Shown here: positions 1 through 6,702 of the stretch, piece by piece
Layout: each line of letters starts with the position of its first letter
How positions within the stretch are numbered: the stretch's first letter is position 1
Source: an uncultured Propionibacteriaceae bacterium
Lineage (GTDB): Bacteria; Actinomycetota; Actinomycetes; Propionibacteriales; Propionibacteriaceae
DNA: 6,702 nt
Assembly (NCBI GenBank): GCA_947038745.1
Contig: CAMQXE010000068.1
Coordinates: 1-6,702, forward strand
Reading direction: 5' to 3'
The notes under the pieces: model-generated
What the model saw: the letters and a program-made list of their open reading frames with translations, nothing else
What the model was told of the DNA's origin: nothing
Databases searched by the model: none
Made by a program: the position numbers and the translations under genes

Positions 1-27
1 TCAGAGCCCCTCCTCGCAATAACCTAA

Positions 28-1635
<1,608 letters not shown>

Positions 1636-1644
1636 TTACCTGCC

Positions 1645-1941
1645 TTACTTAACGATGACAGCGAGGATGTCGCGAGCATTCAGGAGTAGGTACTCCTCGC
1701 CCGAGTACTTAACCTCAGTGCCGCCGTACTTAGAGAAGATGACAACGTCGCCCTCGGCAACGTCCATCGGAATACGGTTACCGTTGTCATCGACGCGGCC
1801 TGGGCCAGTCGCAATGACCTTGCCCTCCTGCGGCTTTTCCTTGGCGGTATCTGGGATGACAAGACCGGAAGCGGTGGTCTGCTCGGCTTCGAGCGGCTGA
1901 ACGAGGATTCGATCCTCGAGCGGCTTGATCGTGACTGACAC
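1645..1941 (-). CDS. groES: 10 kDa co-chaperonin GroES
   Basis: Heptameric lid of the GroEL chamber. The 98-residue product carries the family pattern throughout: [11 protein letters not shown] at the N-terminus, the mobile loop with [19 protein letters not shown], the roof region, and [18 protein letters not shown] near the C-terminus. The frame is open further upstream to an ATG at 1974, but the GTG at 1939-1941 is preferred. It gives the normal family start ([11 protein letters not shown]) and is preceded by a strong AAAGGGG Shine-Dalgarno 7 nt away, whereas the 11 extra residues resemble no GroES. It is the first gene of the groES-groEL operon, downstream of two CIRCE operators and a sigma-70-like promoter, with an untranslated leader of roughly 100 nt. 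Confidence 0.97.
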   Translation of the reverse strand: MSVTIKPLEDRILVQPLEAEQTTASGLVIPDTAKEKPQEGKVIATGPGRVDDNGNRIPMDVAEGDVVIFSKYGGTEVKYSGEEYLLLNARDILAVIVK

Positions 1942-1948
1942 GTTCAAA

Positions 1949-1955
1949 CCCCTTT
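1949..1955 (-). promoter_or_regulatory. Ribosome binding site that fixes the groES GTG start
   Basis: On the minus strand AAAGGGG is followed by a 7-nt spacer and then GTG (1939-1941). This near-ideal Shine-Dalgarno lies inside the upstream extension of the reading frame and argues for the internal GTG start rather than the ATG at 1974. Confidence 0.85.
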
Positions 1956-2014
1956 CACGTAAGTGGTTGGACATTCGAAGGCCGGGGCGTCGTCGCGGGT
2001 GAGCGTCCCTGCCA

Positions 2015-2041
2015 TTGGCACACTCACATGGAGAGTGCTAA
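2015..2041. promoter_or_regulatory. CIRCE operator (promoter-proximal, slightly degenerate)
   Basis: The inverted repeat is TTGGCACAC, 9 nt, GAGTGCTAA. The right arm matches the CIRCE consensus (TTAGCACTC-N9-GAGTGCTAA) exactly and the left arm matches 7 of 9. CIRCE is the binding site of the heat-shock repressor HrcA. This copy overlaps the predicted transcription start near 2040 and the beginning of the groES leader, where bound HrcA would block initiation or escape. Confidence 0.88.
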
Positions 2042-2046
2042 GCCCA

Positions 2047-2075
2047 AATCTAGCGTGTGGTTAGCACTCAATCAA
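2047..2075 (-). promoter_or_regulatory. Predicted vegetative promoter of groES-groEL
   Basis: On the minus strand a -35-like TTGATT (2070-2075) is separated by 17 nt from a -10-like TAGATT (2047-2052). Each matches 4 of 6 consensus positions, and the spacing is ideal. The expected start site is about 2040. The arrangement puts one CIRCE on the -35/spacer and the other on the start site, which supports this placement. It is a prediction from sequence only. Confidence 0.6.
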
Positions 2076-2087
2076 TTGGAGTGCCAA
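2061..2087. promoter_or_regulatory. CIRCE operator (distal, near-perfect)
   Basis: The inverted repeat is TTAGCACTC, 9 nt, GAGTGCCAA. The left arm is a perfect consensus match and the right arm has one mismatch (C for T). It covers the predicted -35 element and part of the spacer of the groES promoter. It lies 19 bp from the other CIRCE, with centres 46 bp apart. The repressor gene hrcA is not in this window. Confidence 0.93.
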
Positions 2088-2115
2088 AACTAGCCTAGAA
2101 AATAGGATCGCTACG

Positions 2116-3369
2116 TTACTTTTCCGCTCCAGAAACAGTCTTTTCTGGGCCCCACTCCAGCGTGCGAATGTCACGCGAAATAAGAGCAGACGCTCCCACC
2201 ACCGCAAGGCCGATGGCGCAGATGACCATTGCCGGACGAGCACCCCAGAAGGTAGCCGCCGGGCCAGCGATCAACAAGCCAATCGGGCCAAGCATCAATG
2301 AACCCATCGCGTCATACGAGCTGACCCGGGATAGGGAATCTTCGGGTACCACGCGCTGCATCATCGTCATCCACAGCACATCGAATAGTGAGAAAGCCGC
2401 TCCCATCGGCACTGCTGAAGCAATGACCGTCCACAGCGGAGCACCAATGCCGAGCAACAAGAACGGAATCCAGATCGTTACAGCCGTCAGCAATACACCA
2501 AGCAGGATAGGCCGACGTGGACGCCAACGTAGCGCGATGAGCACGCCACATATGTCACCCAAGGCTTCTCCGGTCAAGATAAGCGACCAAGGCTCTGGAC
2601 CGCCAAGGAACTCATCGGCGATAACTGGGCCAATCACCGCGTGTACCGCGTTGAAGAAGAGGATCAACATGGACCACTGCAATACGACGACCCACAGCCA
2701 CTGATGTTTTGTGAACTCGCCCCACCCATCGCGTAGATCAGCGAACATGCCACCCGACTCGGTTCCACTCTCGGATTGACGCGGTTTCAGAGCAACAGCA
2801 CAGAAGGAACAGCCCAAATAGCACAAGGCGCTCACAAGCAATGCCCACGCACCGCCGACAAGGGCCGTCACCGCACCGCCAGCAACCACGCCAACGATAC
2901 GAGCCAGTCCCGCAGCAAACGACAAAATTGCATTACCTTGTTGCAGTTCAGTTGGTGGGATGATCTGCGGAATCAGACCCGACGTCGCGGGCCAACCGAT
3001 AGCACCAGCAATACCCGATGCCGTTGCAGCAGCGCAGAGAAGAACCGTGTTATCGACATGGTGACCGATTAGCCAGGCCAACACAGCATAGGCAGCAAAT
3101 GCCAAAAACTGGCTGACGAATAGCACCTTCTCGCGGGGGAAACGGTCAGCAATAACTCCACCGACAAGAACAAAGATGACCATTGGTATTGCTTCGGCTG
3201 CAAGAACAATCGACAGCAAACGCGCATTCCCATGAGGAAGATGGAGCACGCCGAAAGCAAGCGCCACCGGGGCAAATGCCATCCCGAACATTGAGAGGAA
3301 TCGTGCGAGAAATAGTAGGCCAACACCAGGCTGACGTAATAAGGCAAAATCTTTTCGCCAGGAACTCAA
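2116..3369 (-). CDS. Major facilitator superfamily transporter (MFS_3/EntS-like exporter type)
   Basis: Inner-membrane secondary transporter of 417 residues, full length for the superfamily, with about 12 hydrophobic segments. The loop after helix 2 carries motif A (GGVIADRFPREK, residues 70-81). A hydrophilic central loop (about 195-220, from KPRQSESGTESGG) separates the two six-helix halves. The overall pattern resembles the EntS/macrolide-efflux-like group of proton-driven exporters; the substrate cannot be read from the sequence. The start is a TTG at 3367-3369 with a GAGGGG Shine-Dalgarno 10 nt upstream. The first transmembrane segment begins soon after it, and no suitable ATG precedes that helix. 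It lies 33 bp after the methyltransferase gene and probably closes that operon. It ends 28 bp before the distal CIRCE, and no convincing terminator separates it from groES. Confidence 0.88.
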   Translation of the reverse strand: MSSWRKDFALLRQPGVGLLFLARFLSMFGMAFAPVALAFGVLHLPHGNARLLSIVLAAEAIPMVIFVLVGGVIADRFPREKVLFVSQFLAFAAYAVLAWLIGHHVDNTVLLCAAATASGIAGAIGWPATSGLIPQIIPPTELQQGNAILSFAAGLARIVGVVAGGAVTALVGGAWALLVSALCYLGCSFCAVALKPRQSESGTESGGMFADLRDGWGEFTKHQWLWVVVLQWSMLILFFNAVHAVIGPVIADEFLGGPEPWSLILTGEALGDICGVLIALRWRPRRPILLGVLLTAVTIWIPFLLLGIGAPLWTVIASAVPMGAAFSLFDVLWMTMMQRVVPEDSLSRVSSYDAMGSLMLGPIGLLIAGPAATFWGARPAMVICAIGLAVVGASALISRDIRTLEWGPEKTVSGAEK

Positions 3370-3379
3370 GAAAAAAGCA

Positions 3380-3385
3380 CCCCTC
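3380..3385 (-). promoter_or_regulatory. Ribosome binding site for the TTG-started MFS gene, partly in a hairpin
   Basis: On the minus strand GAGGGG lies 10 nt before the TTG start at 3369. Its first bases belong to the 3' arm of a small inverted repeat (CTCTAG, 7-nt loop, CTAGAG; 3383-3401), and a run of six T follows at 3371-3376. The hairpin could limit access to the site, but a 6-bp AT-containing stem is weak. Confidence 0.5.
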
Positions 3386-3402
3386 TAGTTAATAGCTAGA
3401 GT

Positions 3403-4536
3403 CTACACCTTGCTTACTCGCTGACAGACATAGGCCTGAGCGCCGCTAGGGGTCGGGCTAAGGATTAGCGTCGCCTGATTTTTCCCTTTGGGCTTGAGTT
3501 GTTTGCGCAGTAGCGCAGGATCAACGTCGATCCCGCGCTTCTTGATCTCTAGCGTTCCGATACCGTTCGCGGCCACCCATTGGCGTAGCGCCTTCTCCTT
3601 GTACGGCAGCACCTCTACCATGGCAAAAGACGTGAGCCACGCGCTGTCGGCGGGGGCGTCACTGGTGAGGTACGCAACATGCGGATCAAGTGCTGATGCG
3701 CCAATTTCAGCAGCTAGTTGTGGCACGAGCTTGGCACGTATTGCAGCACCATCTGGTTCATGAATGAACCCTCGCACATCCGTAACCGCTGGAGCTAGCG
3801 TGCCGTCGTAGACTAACCGCTCCCCCGACGGAAGATGAGTAGCAGCAAGACCTGTTCCATAGCCTGACCACAGTCCACATTCCACCACATCGCCGCCGTC
3901 ACTGACCCACTCAGCAAGAGCCGTCGAAGGCAGGAGCGAGCGATCAAGACCTGGGCCAAGTTTGGCGCAGCCCTGATGAGCTGCAAGTGTCGCAAGCGTG
4001 AACTCCCACGATGGAGTTAGCTGTCGGTGATCCCACGTACGGCCTTTTGCGCTACGACGTGCCGGATCAAGAAATACGGCAGAAGTTTCTGAGATAGGAA
4101 CTGATGTAGCGTCAGAAGTGATGACATCAGCGCCAGGGAGATTAGCGCGCGCAAACTGCGCGGTTACTGGATCACGTTCAATGGCCGTCACCGCAATACC
4201 GGCGTCAAGGAAAGCCCTCGCATCTGCACCTATGCCGCAGCCAAGATCAACAACATGGCTCCAGCCCAACTCCAGGTAACGGGCAGCCCGCCACTGAGCA
4301 ACCCGGCTCCGGGAGGCCTGCTCTAGTCCATCGCGAGTAAAGAACAGCTCCCGCGCCAGGTTCCCAAACTTACCTACTGCCTTACGGCGCAGCGTTTCTT
4401 GCGTTAGCGCCTCGGCAGCGATTTCAGCGCTGACGTGTTGGCGCAGCATCGTCGCCGCTGCCAGCGATGCAGGATCATCGACGCCTGCAGCAAGTTCTAA
4501 TGCAACCGCCCCCTGCGCGGTAAAAAGCACGCTCAT
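3403..4536 (-). CDS. Class I SAM-dependent methyltransferase with C-terminal THUMP-like domain
   Basis: The 377-residue cytosolic protein belongs to an actinobacterial family annotated as THUMP-like-domain methyltransferases. An N-terminal helical region includes the family-typical KFG...LFFTRDGLEQASR stretch (about 56-76). The Rossmann fold follows, with SAM-binding motif I VDLGCGIGADA (96-106), an acidic motif II (AIERDP, about 119-123), and motif IV FLDPARR (155-161). A downstream LGPGL segment matches the family's APG(I/L) motif. The last 65 or so residues (KKRGIDVDPALLRKQLKPKG and beyond) form the THUMP-like module, which suggests an RNA substrate. The substrate is not established from sequence, and no particular tRNA or rRNA position can be assigned. 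Its ATG overlaps the upstream Nudix stop in an ATGA, implying translational coupling. Confidence 0.87.
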   Translation of the reverse strand: MSVLFTAQGAVALELAAGVDDPASLAAATMLRQHVSAEIAAEALTQETLRRKAVGKFGNLARELFFTRDGLEQASRSRVAQWRAARYLELGWSHVVDLGCGIGADARAFLDAGIAVTAIERDPVTAQFARANLPGADVITSDATSVPISETSAVFLDPARRSAKGRTWDHRQLTPSWEFTLATLAAHQGCAKLGPGLDRSLLPSTALAEWVSDGGDVVECGLWSGYGTGLAATHLPSGERLVYDGTLAPAVTDVRGFIHEPDGAAIRAKLVPQLAAEIGASALDPHVAYLTSDAPADSAWLTSFAMVEVLPYKEKALRQWVAANGIGTLEIKKRGIDVDPALLRKQLKPKGKNQATLILSPTPSGAQAYVCQRVSKV

Positions 4537-5018
4537 CGGACGATGGAAACCCGGTCAGCGATGACGTGATCATTGTCGTAGGGCAAGACCATGTGCCACT
4601 GGCGGGGGTCATCGTCAAAGACATACGGCAAGAAGAAAGCATCTCCGTCATACATCGGCAACTGCGTTATGGTTTCCAACTCATGCCAGACAAGATCTCC
4701 TTCGACATTGCGCTCAGGGATCTGCCCTTCCCATTCAGTGATGAGGAAAACAAACCCAAAAGCCCCGGCCCCGTCTGCGCCAAAGCCCGGCCAGTTGATC
4801 GTGCCGCGCAAAACCATCTGCGTGACGTCGATATTGGCTTCCTCGCGAAGTTCTCGCTTCATACCCGAGACAGGGTCCTCATCGGGTTCCAGCTTTCCGC
4901 CAAGCCCATTCCATTTGCCCAGTTGTTCATCATCAGGACGGGCATTGCGATGAACGAGAAGCACCTGTCCATCACGGACAAGATAACCAAGAGTTCCCAG
5001 GCGAGGTGTATAAGGCAT
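4533..5018 (-). CDS. Nudix hydrolase, MutT/MutX-like (8-oxo-dGTP diphosphatase type)
   Basis: The 161-residue protein has the Nudix box from G41 through I63 (GKLEPDE, seven residues, RELREEANI). The catalytic RE and EE pairs are intact, but the glycine usual near the end of the box is Asn62. HRNARPDDEQLGKWNGLGGKL and the later FVFLITEWEG...GDLVWHEL pattern resemble streptococcal MutX and eukaryotic MTH1, which remove 8-oxo-dGTP from the nucleotide pool. That substrate is inferred from resemblance. The gene heads the Nudix-methyltransferase-MFS run and overlaps the methyltransferase gene by 4 bp. There is no Shine-Dalgarno before the ATG. A -10-like TACGCT lies exactly 6 nt upstream, so the mRNA may be leaderless. 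Confidence 0.9.
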   Translation of the reverse strand: MPYTPRLGTLGYLVRDGQVLLVHRNARPDDEQLGKWNGLGGKLEPDEDPVSGMKRELREEANIDVTQMVLRGTINWPGFGADGAGAFGFVFLITEWEGQIPERNVEGDLVWHELETITQLPMYDGDAFFLPYVFDDDPRQWHMVLPYDNDHVIADRVSIVR

Positions 5019-5046
5019 AGGCTGAGCGTACCGCTACGATAACGCC
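5019..5046. promoter_or_regulatory. 28-bp divergent promoter region of the two Nudix genes, probably leaderless both ways
   Basis: Each direction has a TAnnnT -10-like hexamer exactly 6 nt before the ATG: TACGCT on the minus strand (5025-5030) for the MutX-like gene and TACGAT on the plus strand (5035-5040) for the other Nudix gene. Neither side has a Shine-Dalgarno. Transcription would then begin at or next to the A of ATG, giving leaderless mRNAs, which are common in actinobacteria. The -35 regions would lie inside the opposite gene and show no strong consensus. The two hexamers are only 4 bp apart, so the promoters should exclude each other. Confidence 0.5.
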
Positions 5047-5541
5047 ATGACCGAGATTCGCAACGGCGCTGCTCCCACTATTCGCACTGCAAATAAAGCC
5101 ATTATTATTCGTGATGGCAAGCTGCTTTGCACCGTCAATGCAGCTCCGCGCGAAGGATTTGAAGAGTTCTATATGCTCCCTGGCGGTGGTCAAGAATGGG
5201 GCGAAAATCGTCACGAAGGTCTCATCCGCGAGTGCCAGGAAGAAATTGGTTGCACGGTTGAGCCCAACGAGATTGCGTGTTTGCGAAGCTACATCGGCGC
5301 ACACCACGAGTTCGCCAGATTTGATAGTGAATTCCACCAAGAAGAGACGTTCTGGTTCGCTTCCCTTGCCGAAGGTGATGAGCCGTCGTGGGATCCCGCT
5401 ACAGGTGACCACTGGCAAACCGGAATCAGGTGGATCCCAGTAACGGAGCTTGGCGAATACCCGTTCTACCCACAGGCACTCGCTATGTGGCTAAACCTGC
5501 CCGCCGATCAGCGCCCGCTCTACCTCGGCGATAAGAACTGA
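5047..5541 (+). CDS. Nudix hydrolase, substrate unknown
   Basis: The 164-residue protein has a complete Nudix box from G47 through C69 (GGQEWGE, seven residues, RECQEEIGC), preceded by the usual MLPGG strand. AIIIRDGKLLCTVN opens the fold (about 18-31), and GIRWIPVTELGEYPFYPQAL forms the typical C-terminal strand and helix. It is not a recent duplicate of the neighbouring Nudix protein: the sequences share little beyond the box, and this one lacks the MutX-like GKWNGLGGK pattern. A nucleoside diphosphate-X substrate is expected for the family, but none can be named. The gene is transcribed away from its neighbour across 28 bp and ends 6 bp before the palindrome at 5548, its likely terminator. 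Confidence 0.88.
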   Translation: MTEIRNGAAPTIRTANKAIIIRDGKLLCTVNAAPREGFEEFYMLPGGGQEWGENRHEGLIRECQEEIGCTVEPNEIACLRSYIGAHHEFARFDSEFHQEETFWFASLAEGDEPSWDPATGDHWQTGIRWIPVTELGEYPFYPQALAMWLNLPADQRPLYLGDKN

Positions 5542-5547
5542 GATTTG

Positions 5548-5589
5548 TAGATCCAGATTTAACCTGAGTACAGGTTAAATCTGGATCTA
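5548..5589. terminator. Long palindrome A: likely bidirectional terminator carrying a shared repeat core
   Basis: Perfect 19-bp arms (TAGATCCAGATTTAACCTG and its complement) enclose an AGTA loop. It lies between convergent genes, 6 bp after the plus-strand Nudix stop and covering the last codons of the minus-strand DUF559 gene, as expected for a two-way terminator. The T-rich tails are poor on both sides (TGTTTGG on the plus strand, CAAATC on the minus strand), so intrinsic termination would rest on the stem. The inner 19 bp (5561-5579, AACCTGAGTACAGGTTAAA) are identical to those of the palindrome at 6541-6584. Confidence 0.7.
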
Positions 5590-6481
5590 TGTTTGGCACA
5601 GCCCACAATCCCTGCCCAGCCGCGTGACTGAAGCACCGCGCCAACCTGATCTGCCACCGCGCATGGCTGCCGACGAACATCCCAATAGCCATACCGCAAA
5701 GTCATCACTCCACAACTGGCATTGGCGTTATCGCGATAAAGATCTCGGAAAGCCCCGTGCCCGGTATGTCCTTTGCGGCCATCGAGTTCAACAATGACGC
5801 CGTACTCTTCGTAACCGACATCGACAAAACCCGTTGTCGTACGTAGCTGACGCTTCCCTACCGGTAGGCTATGAGCCCGTTCCACTCGACGAAGATAATC
5901 CACTTCTAATGGGCTACGTGCTCCCACTCCCACATCATGAAGCGCTGCGAGTAGCTGGGCTCGTCGCGGGATTCTATAGCTAGCCTCCACTGCTCGGAGC
6001 AACCGCTGCGGCGAAGTTGCTCGCCTGAATAAGGCTTCGCTGATGAGCGTGACGAACTGTTCCTCGTCAAGATGAGGCCACTCATCGAGAAGCGCAACCT
6101 CCGTCGCGGCTAGGCTCATATCGCCATAACCACGTCGAATCCCCCGGCGCATGTACCATCGCTGGGTATTGCGCCGCTCTTGCGATGAGTAGATCTCGAT
6201 GGGATAAGCCGGATTAGTCATAATTCCCCGCTGTGCCAAGGCCCAACGCCCGGTGATGACAGCACCTTGACCGCCGTAGAGCAGCCCGCCCCATAGCCAG
6301 GTTTTGGCTGTTGGTGCGGCAATGCTATAAATCCCCGAGGCTAGTTGGACCCATCCACCATGATCGAGGAGCCGCGCCAAAGAATTAGTCCAAGCCCCAG
6401 AGCCTGTTGCCGAGAGATAGCCCCACCTTGATGGGACGCCAGTTGCAGCAAGTCTGCTGCTGGATCGATACGAGTTCTCAC
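5559..6481 (-). pseudogene. Frameshifted DUF559 endonuclease-like protein with AbiEi-like N-terminal domain
   Basis: The frame that is open from 6542 hides a break. The body of the protein is in one frame, but the family's normal N-terminus is in another. A GTG at 6479-6481 begins MRTRIDPAADLLQLASHQGG and continues AISRQQALGLGL, the classic AbiEi-like winged-helix opening. That frame stops at 6341. The other frame supplies the continuation NSLARLLDHGGWVQLASGIYS. The switch lies between about 6384 and 6402. The span is 923 nt, so one added base gives an intact 307-residue gene. Downstream are the family linker SPLEVDYLRRVERAHSLP (about 5868-5925) and a Vsr-like DUF559 nuclease domain with VIVELDGRKGH (about 5765-5800). 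Such proteins are widespread in actinobacteria and their function is unsettled; no partner toxin gene is visible. A TTATAT/TATATA -10-like sequence (6485-6491) sits just before the GTG. A sequencing indel remains possible. Confidence 0.8.
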
Positions 6482-6540
6482 ACTTATATAAGCCAGAAAA
6501 TGACCCGGTTTGTGACACCCTAGAGAAAAAATTTACAAAC

Positions 6541-6584
6541 AAGGATCGGGTTTGAACCTGAGTACAGGTTAAAACCCGATCCTT
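6541..6584 (-). terminator. Long palindrome B: terminator of tsaD carrying the shared repeat core
   Basis: Arms of 20 bp (AAGGATCGGGTTTGAACCTG and its near-complement, one mismatch at 6554/6571) enclose an AGTA loop. It begins 9 bp after the tsaD stop on the minus strand. It is followed in that direction by GTTTGTAAATTTTTTC, a T-rich tail, so it is a good intrinsic terminator. The inner 19 bp (6555-6573) are identical to palindrome A and in the same orientation. It also separates tsaD from the DUF559 gene. Confidence 0.8.
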
Positions 6585-6593
6585 AAAGGGACT

Positions 6594-6702
6594 TTAGTAG
6601 GCCACAACCTGGCTGACCGGCAATGCCGAGTTGGCGCCCAACGTCAATGGCGAAGGGGACAGCCCTTCATTAACCACCTGAACGCACAGCGCAGCGATCA
6701 TT
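6594..6702 (-). CDS. tsaD: 3' end of tsaD, tRNA N6-threonylcarbamoyladenosine transferase subunit (partial)
   Basis: Only the last 35 residues and the TAA stop are in the window; the 5' part lies beyond the right edge. The fragment begins MIAALCVQVVNEG and ends SALPVSQVVAY. This fits the actinobacterial TsaD C-terminus, where a ...DNGAMIAAL helix is followed by a short SPLxLxAxSxLPV tail. TsaD, with TsaB and partner proteins, transfers threonylcarbamoyl to A37 of ANN-decoding tRNAs in the cytosol. tsaD is a common upstream neighbour of groES-groEL in actinobacteria, which supports the call. The match rests on a short stretch, so it is good but not certain. The gene is closed by palindrome B, 9 bp downstream. 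Confidence 0.8.
   Translation of the reverse strand, partial: MIAALCVQVVNEGLSPSPLTLGANSALPVSQVVAY

Noticed and set aside
1942..1974. Eleven-residue N-terminal extension of GroES from ATG 1974
   Set aside because: It covers the strong AAAGGGG ribosome binding site and does not match any GroES N-terminus; the GTG at 1941 explains both.
2095..2107. CCTA-GAAAA-TAGG as a terminator between the MFS gene and groES
   Set aside because: A 4-bp AT-rich stem without a T tract is too weak; read-through from the MFS gene towards groES cannot be excluded.
3364..3370. ACTCAAG, a half-site of the HspR HAIR operator, at the MFS start
   Set aside because: The second half-site (CTTGAGT, 7 nt away) is missing on both sides, and the sequence is the start of a coding region.
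4566..5042. 158-codon plus-strand open frame opposite the MutX-like Nudix gene
   Set aside because: It is antisense to a clearly recognisable Nudix protein, shows no domain-like pattern and has no ribosome binding site. Other long antisense frames over groEL and the MFS gene were dropped for the same reason.
5561..5576. AACCTGAGTACAGGTT as a LexA/SOS box
   Set aside because: It has dyad symmetry and AAC/GTT ends, but it does not fit the actinobacterial GAAC-N4-GTTC pattern, and it lies inside terminators rather than promoters.
6516..6542. TTG (6542) or GTG (6518) as the start of the DUF559 gene
   Set aside because: The TTG abuts the arm of the tsaD terminator and has no convincing ribosome binding site. 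The 6518 GTG has no spaced Shine-Dalgarno either. Neither gives the family N-terminus, which is found in another frame from GTG 6481.

Overview
This 6.7 kb window looks like an actinobacterial chromosome. The evidence is a groES-groEL operon under paired CIRCE operators with a His-ending GroEL, GroES and TsaD sequences of actinobacterial type, a SAM methyltransferase with a THUMP-like tail, and a gene of the AbiEi-like/DUF559 family that is very common in Actinomycetota. Base composition is only moderately GC-rich by eye, so a moderate-GC lineage such as Actinomycetaceae is possible, but that placement is a guess.

Layout. Nearly everything is on the minus strand, so transcription runs from right to left. 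At the right edge is the 3' end of tsaD (tRNA t6A synthesis), closed by a strong hairpin terminator. Next comes a DUF559 endonuclease-like gene with an AbiEi-like N-terminus that is broken by a single-base frameshift. Its 3' end runs into a second long palindrome, which it shares with a convergent plus-strand Nudix hydrolase gene. That Nudix gene is divergent, across only 28 bp, from a second and unrelated Nudix gene of MutT/MutX type. The second Nudix gene heads a minus-strand run: Nudix, then a methyltransferase overlapping it by 4 bp, then a major facilitator transporter. Last are groES and groEL with their own promoter and two CIRCE operators.

How the parts fit together. groES-groEL is the HrcA-regulated chaperonin operon. 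Nudix-methyltransferase-MFS looks like one transcription unit of housekeeping or damage-avoidance character, but no joint pathway is evident. The genes between tsaD and groES appear to be a lineage-specific insert in a neighbourhood that is often more compact.

Most of the window is ordinary. Two things stand out. First, the two long palindromes flanking the DUF559 gene share an identical 19-bp core, while their outer arms differ by compensatory changes. This suggests a family of structured, terminator-associated repeats. Second, the DUF559 gene is frameshifted: its true N-terminus lies in a different frame from its body.
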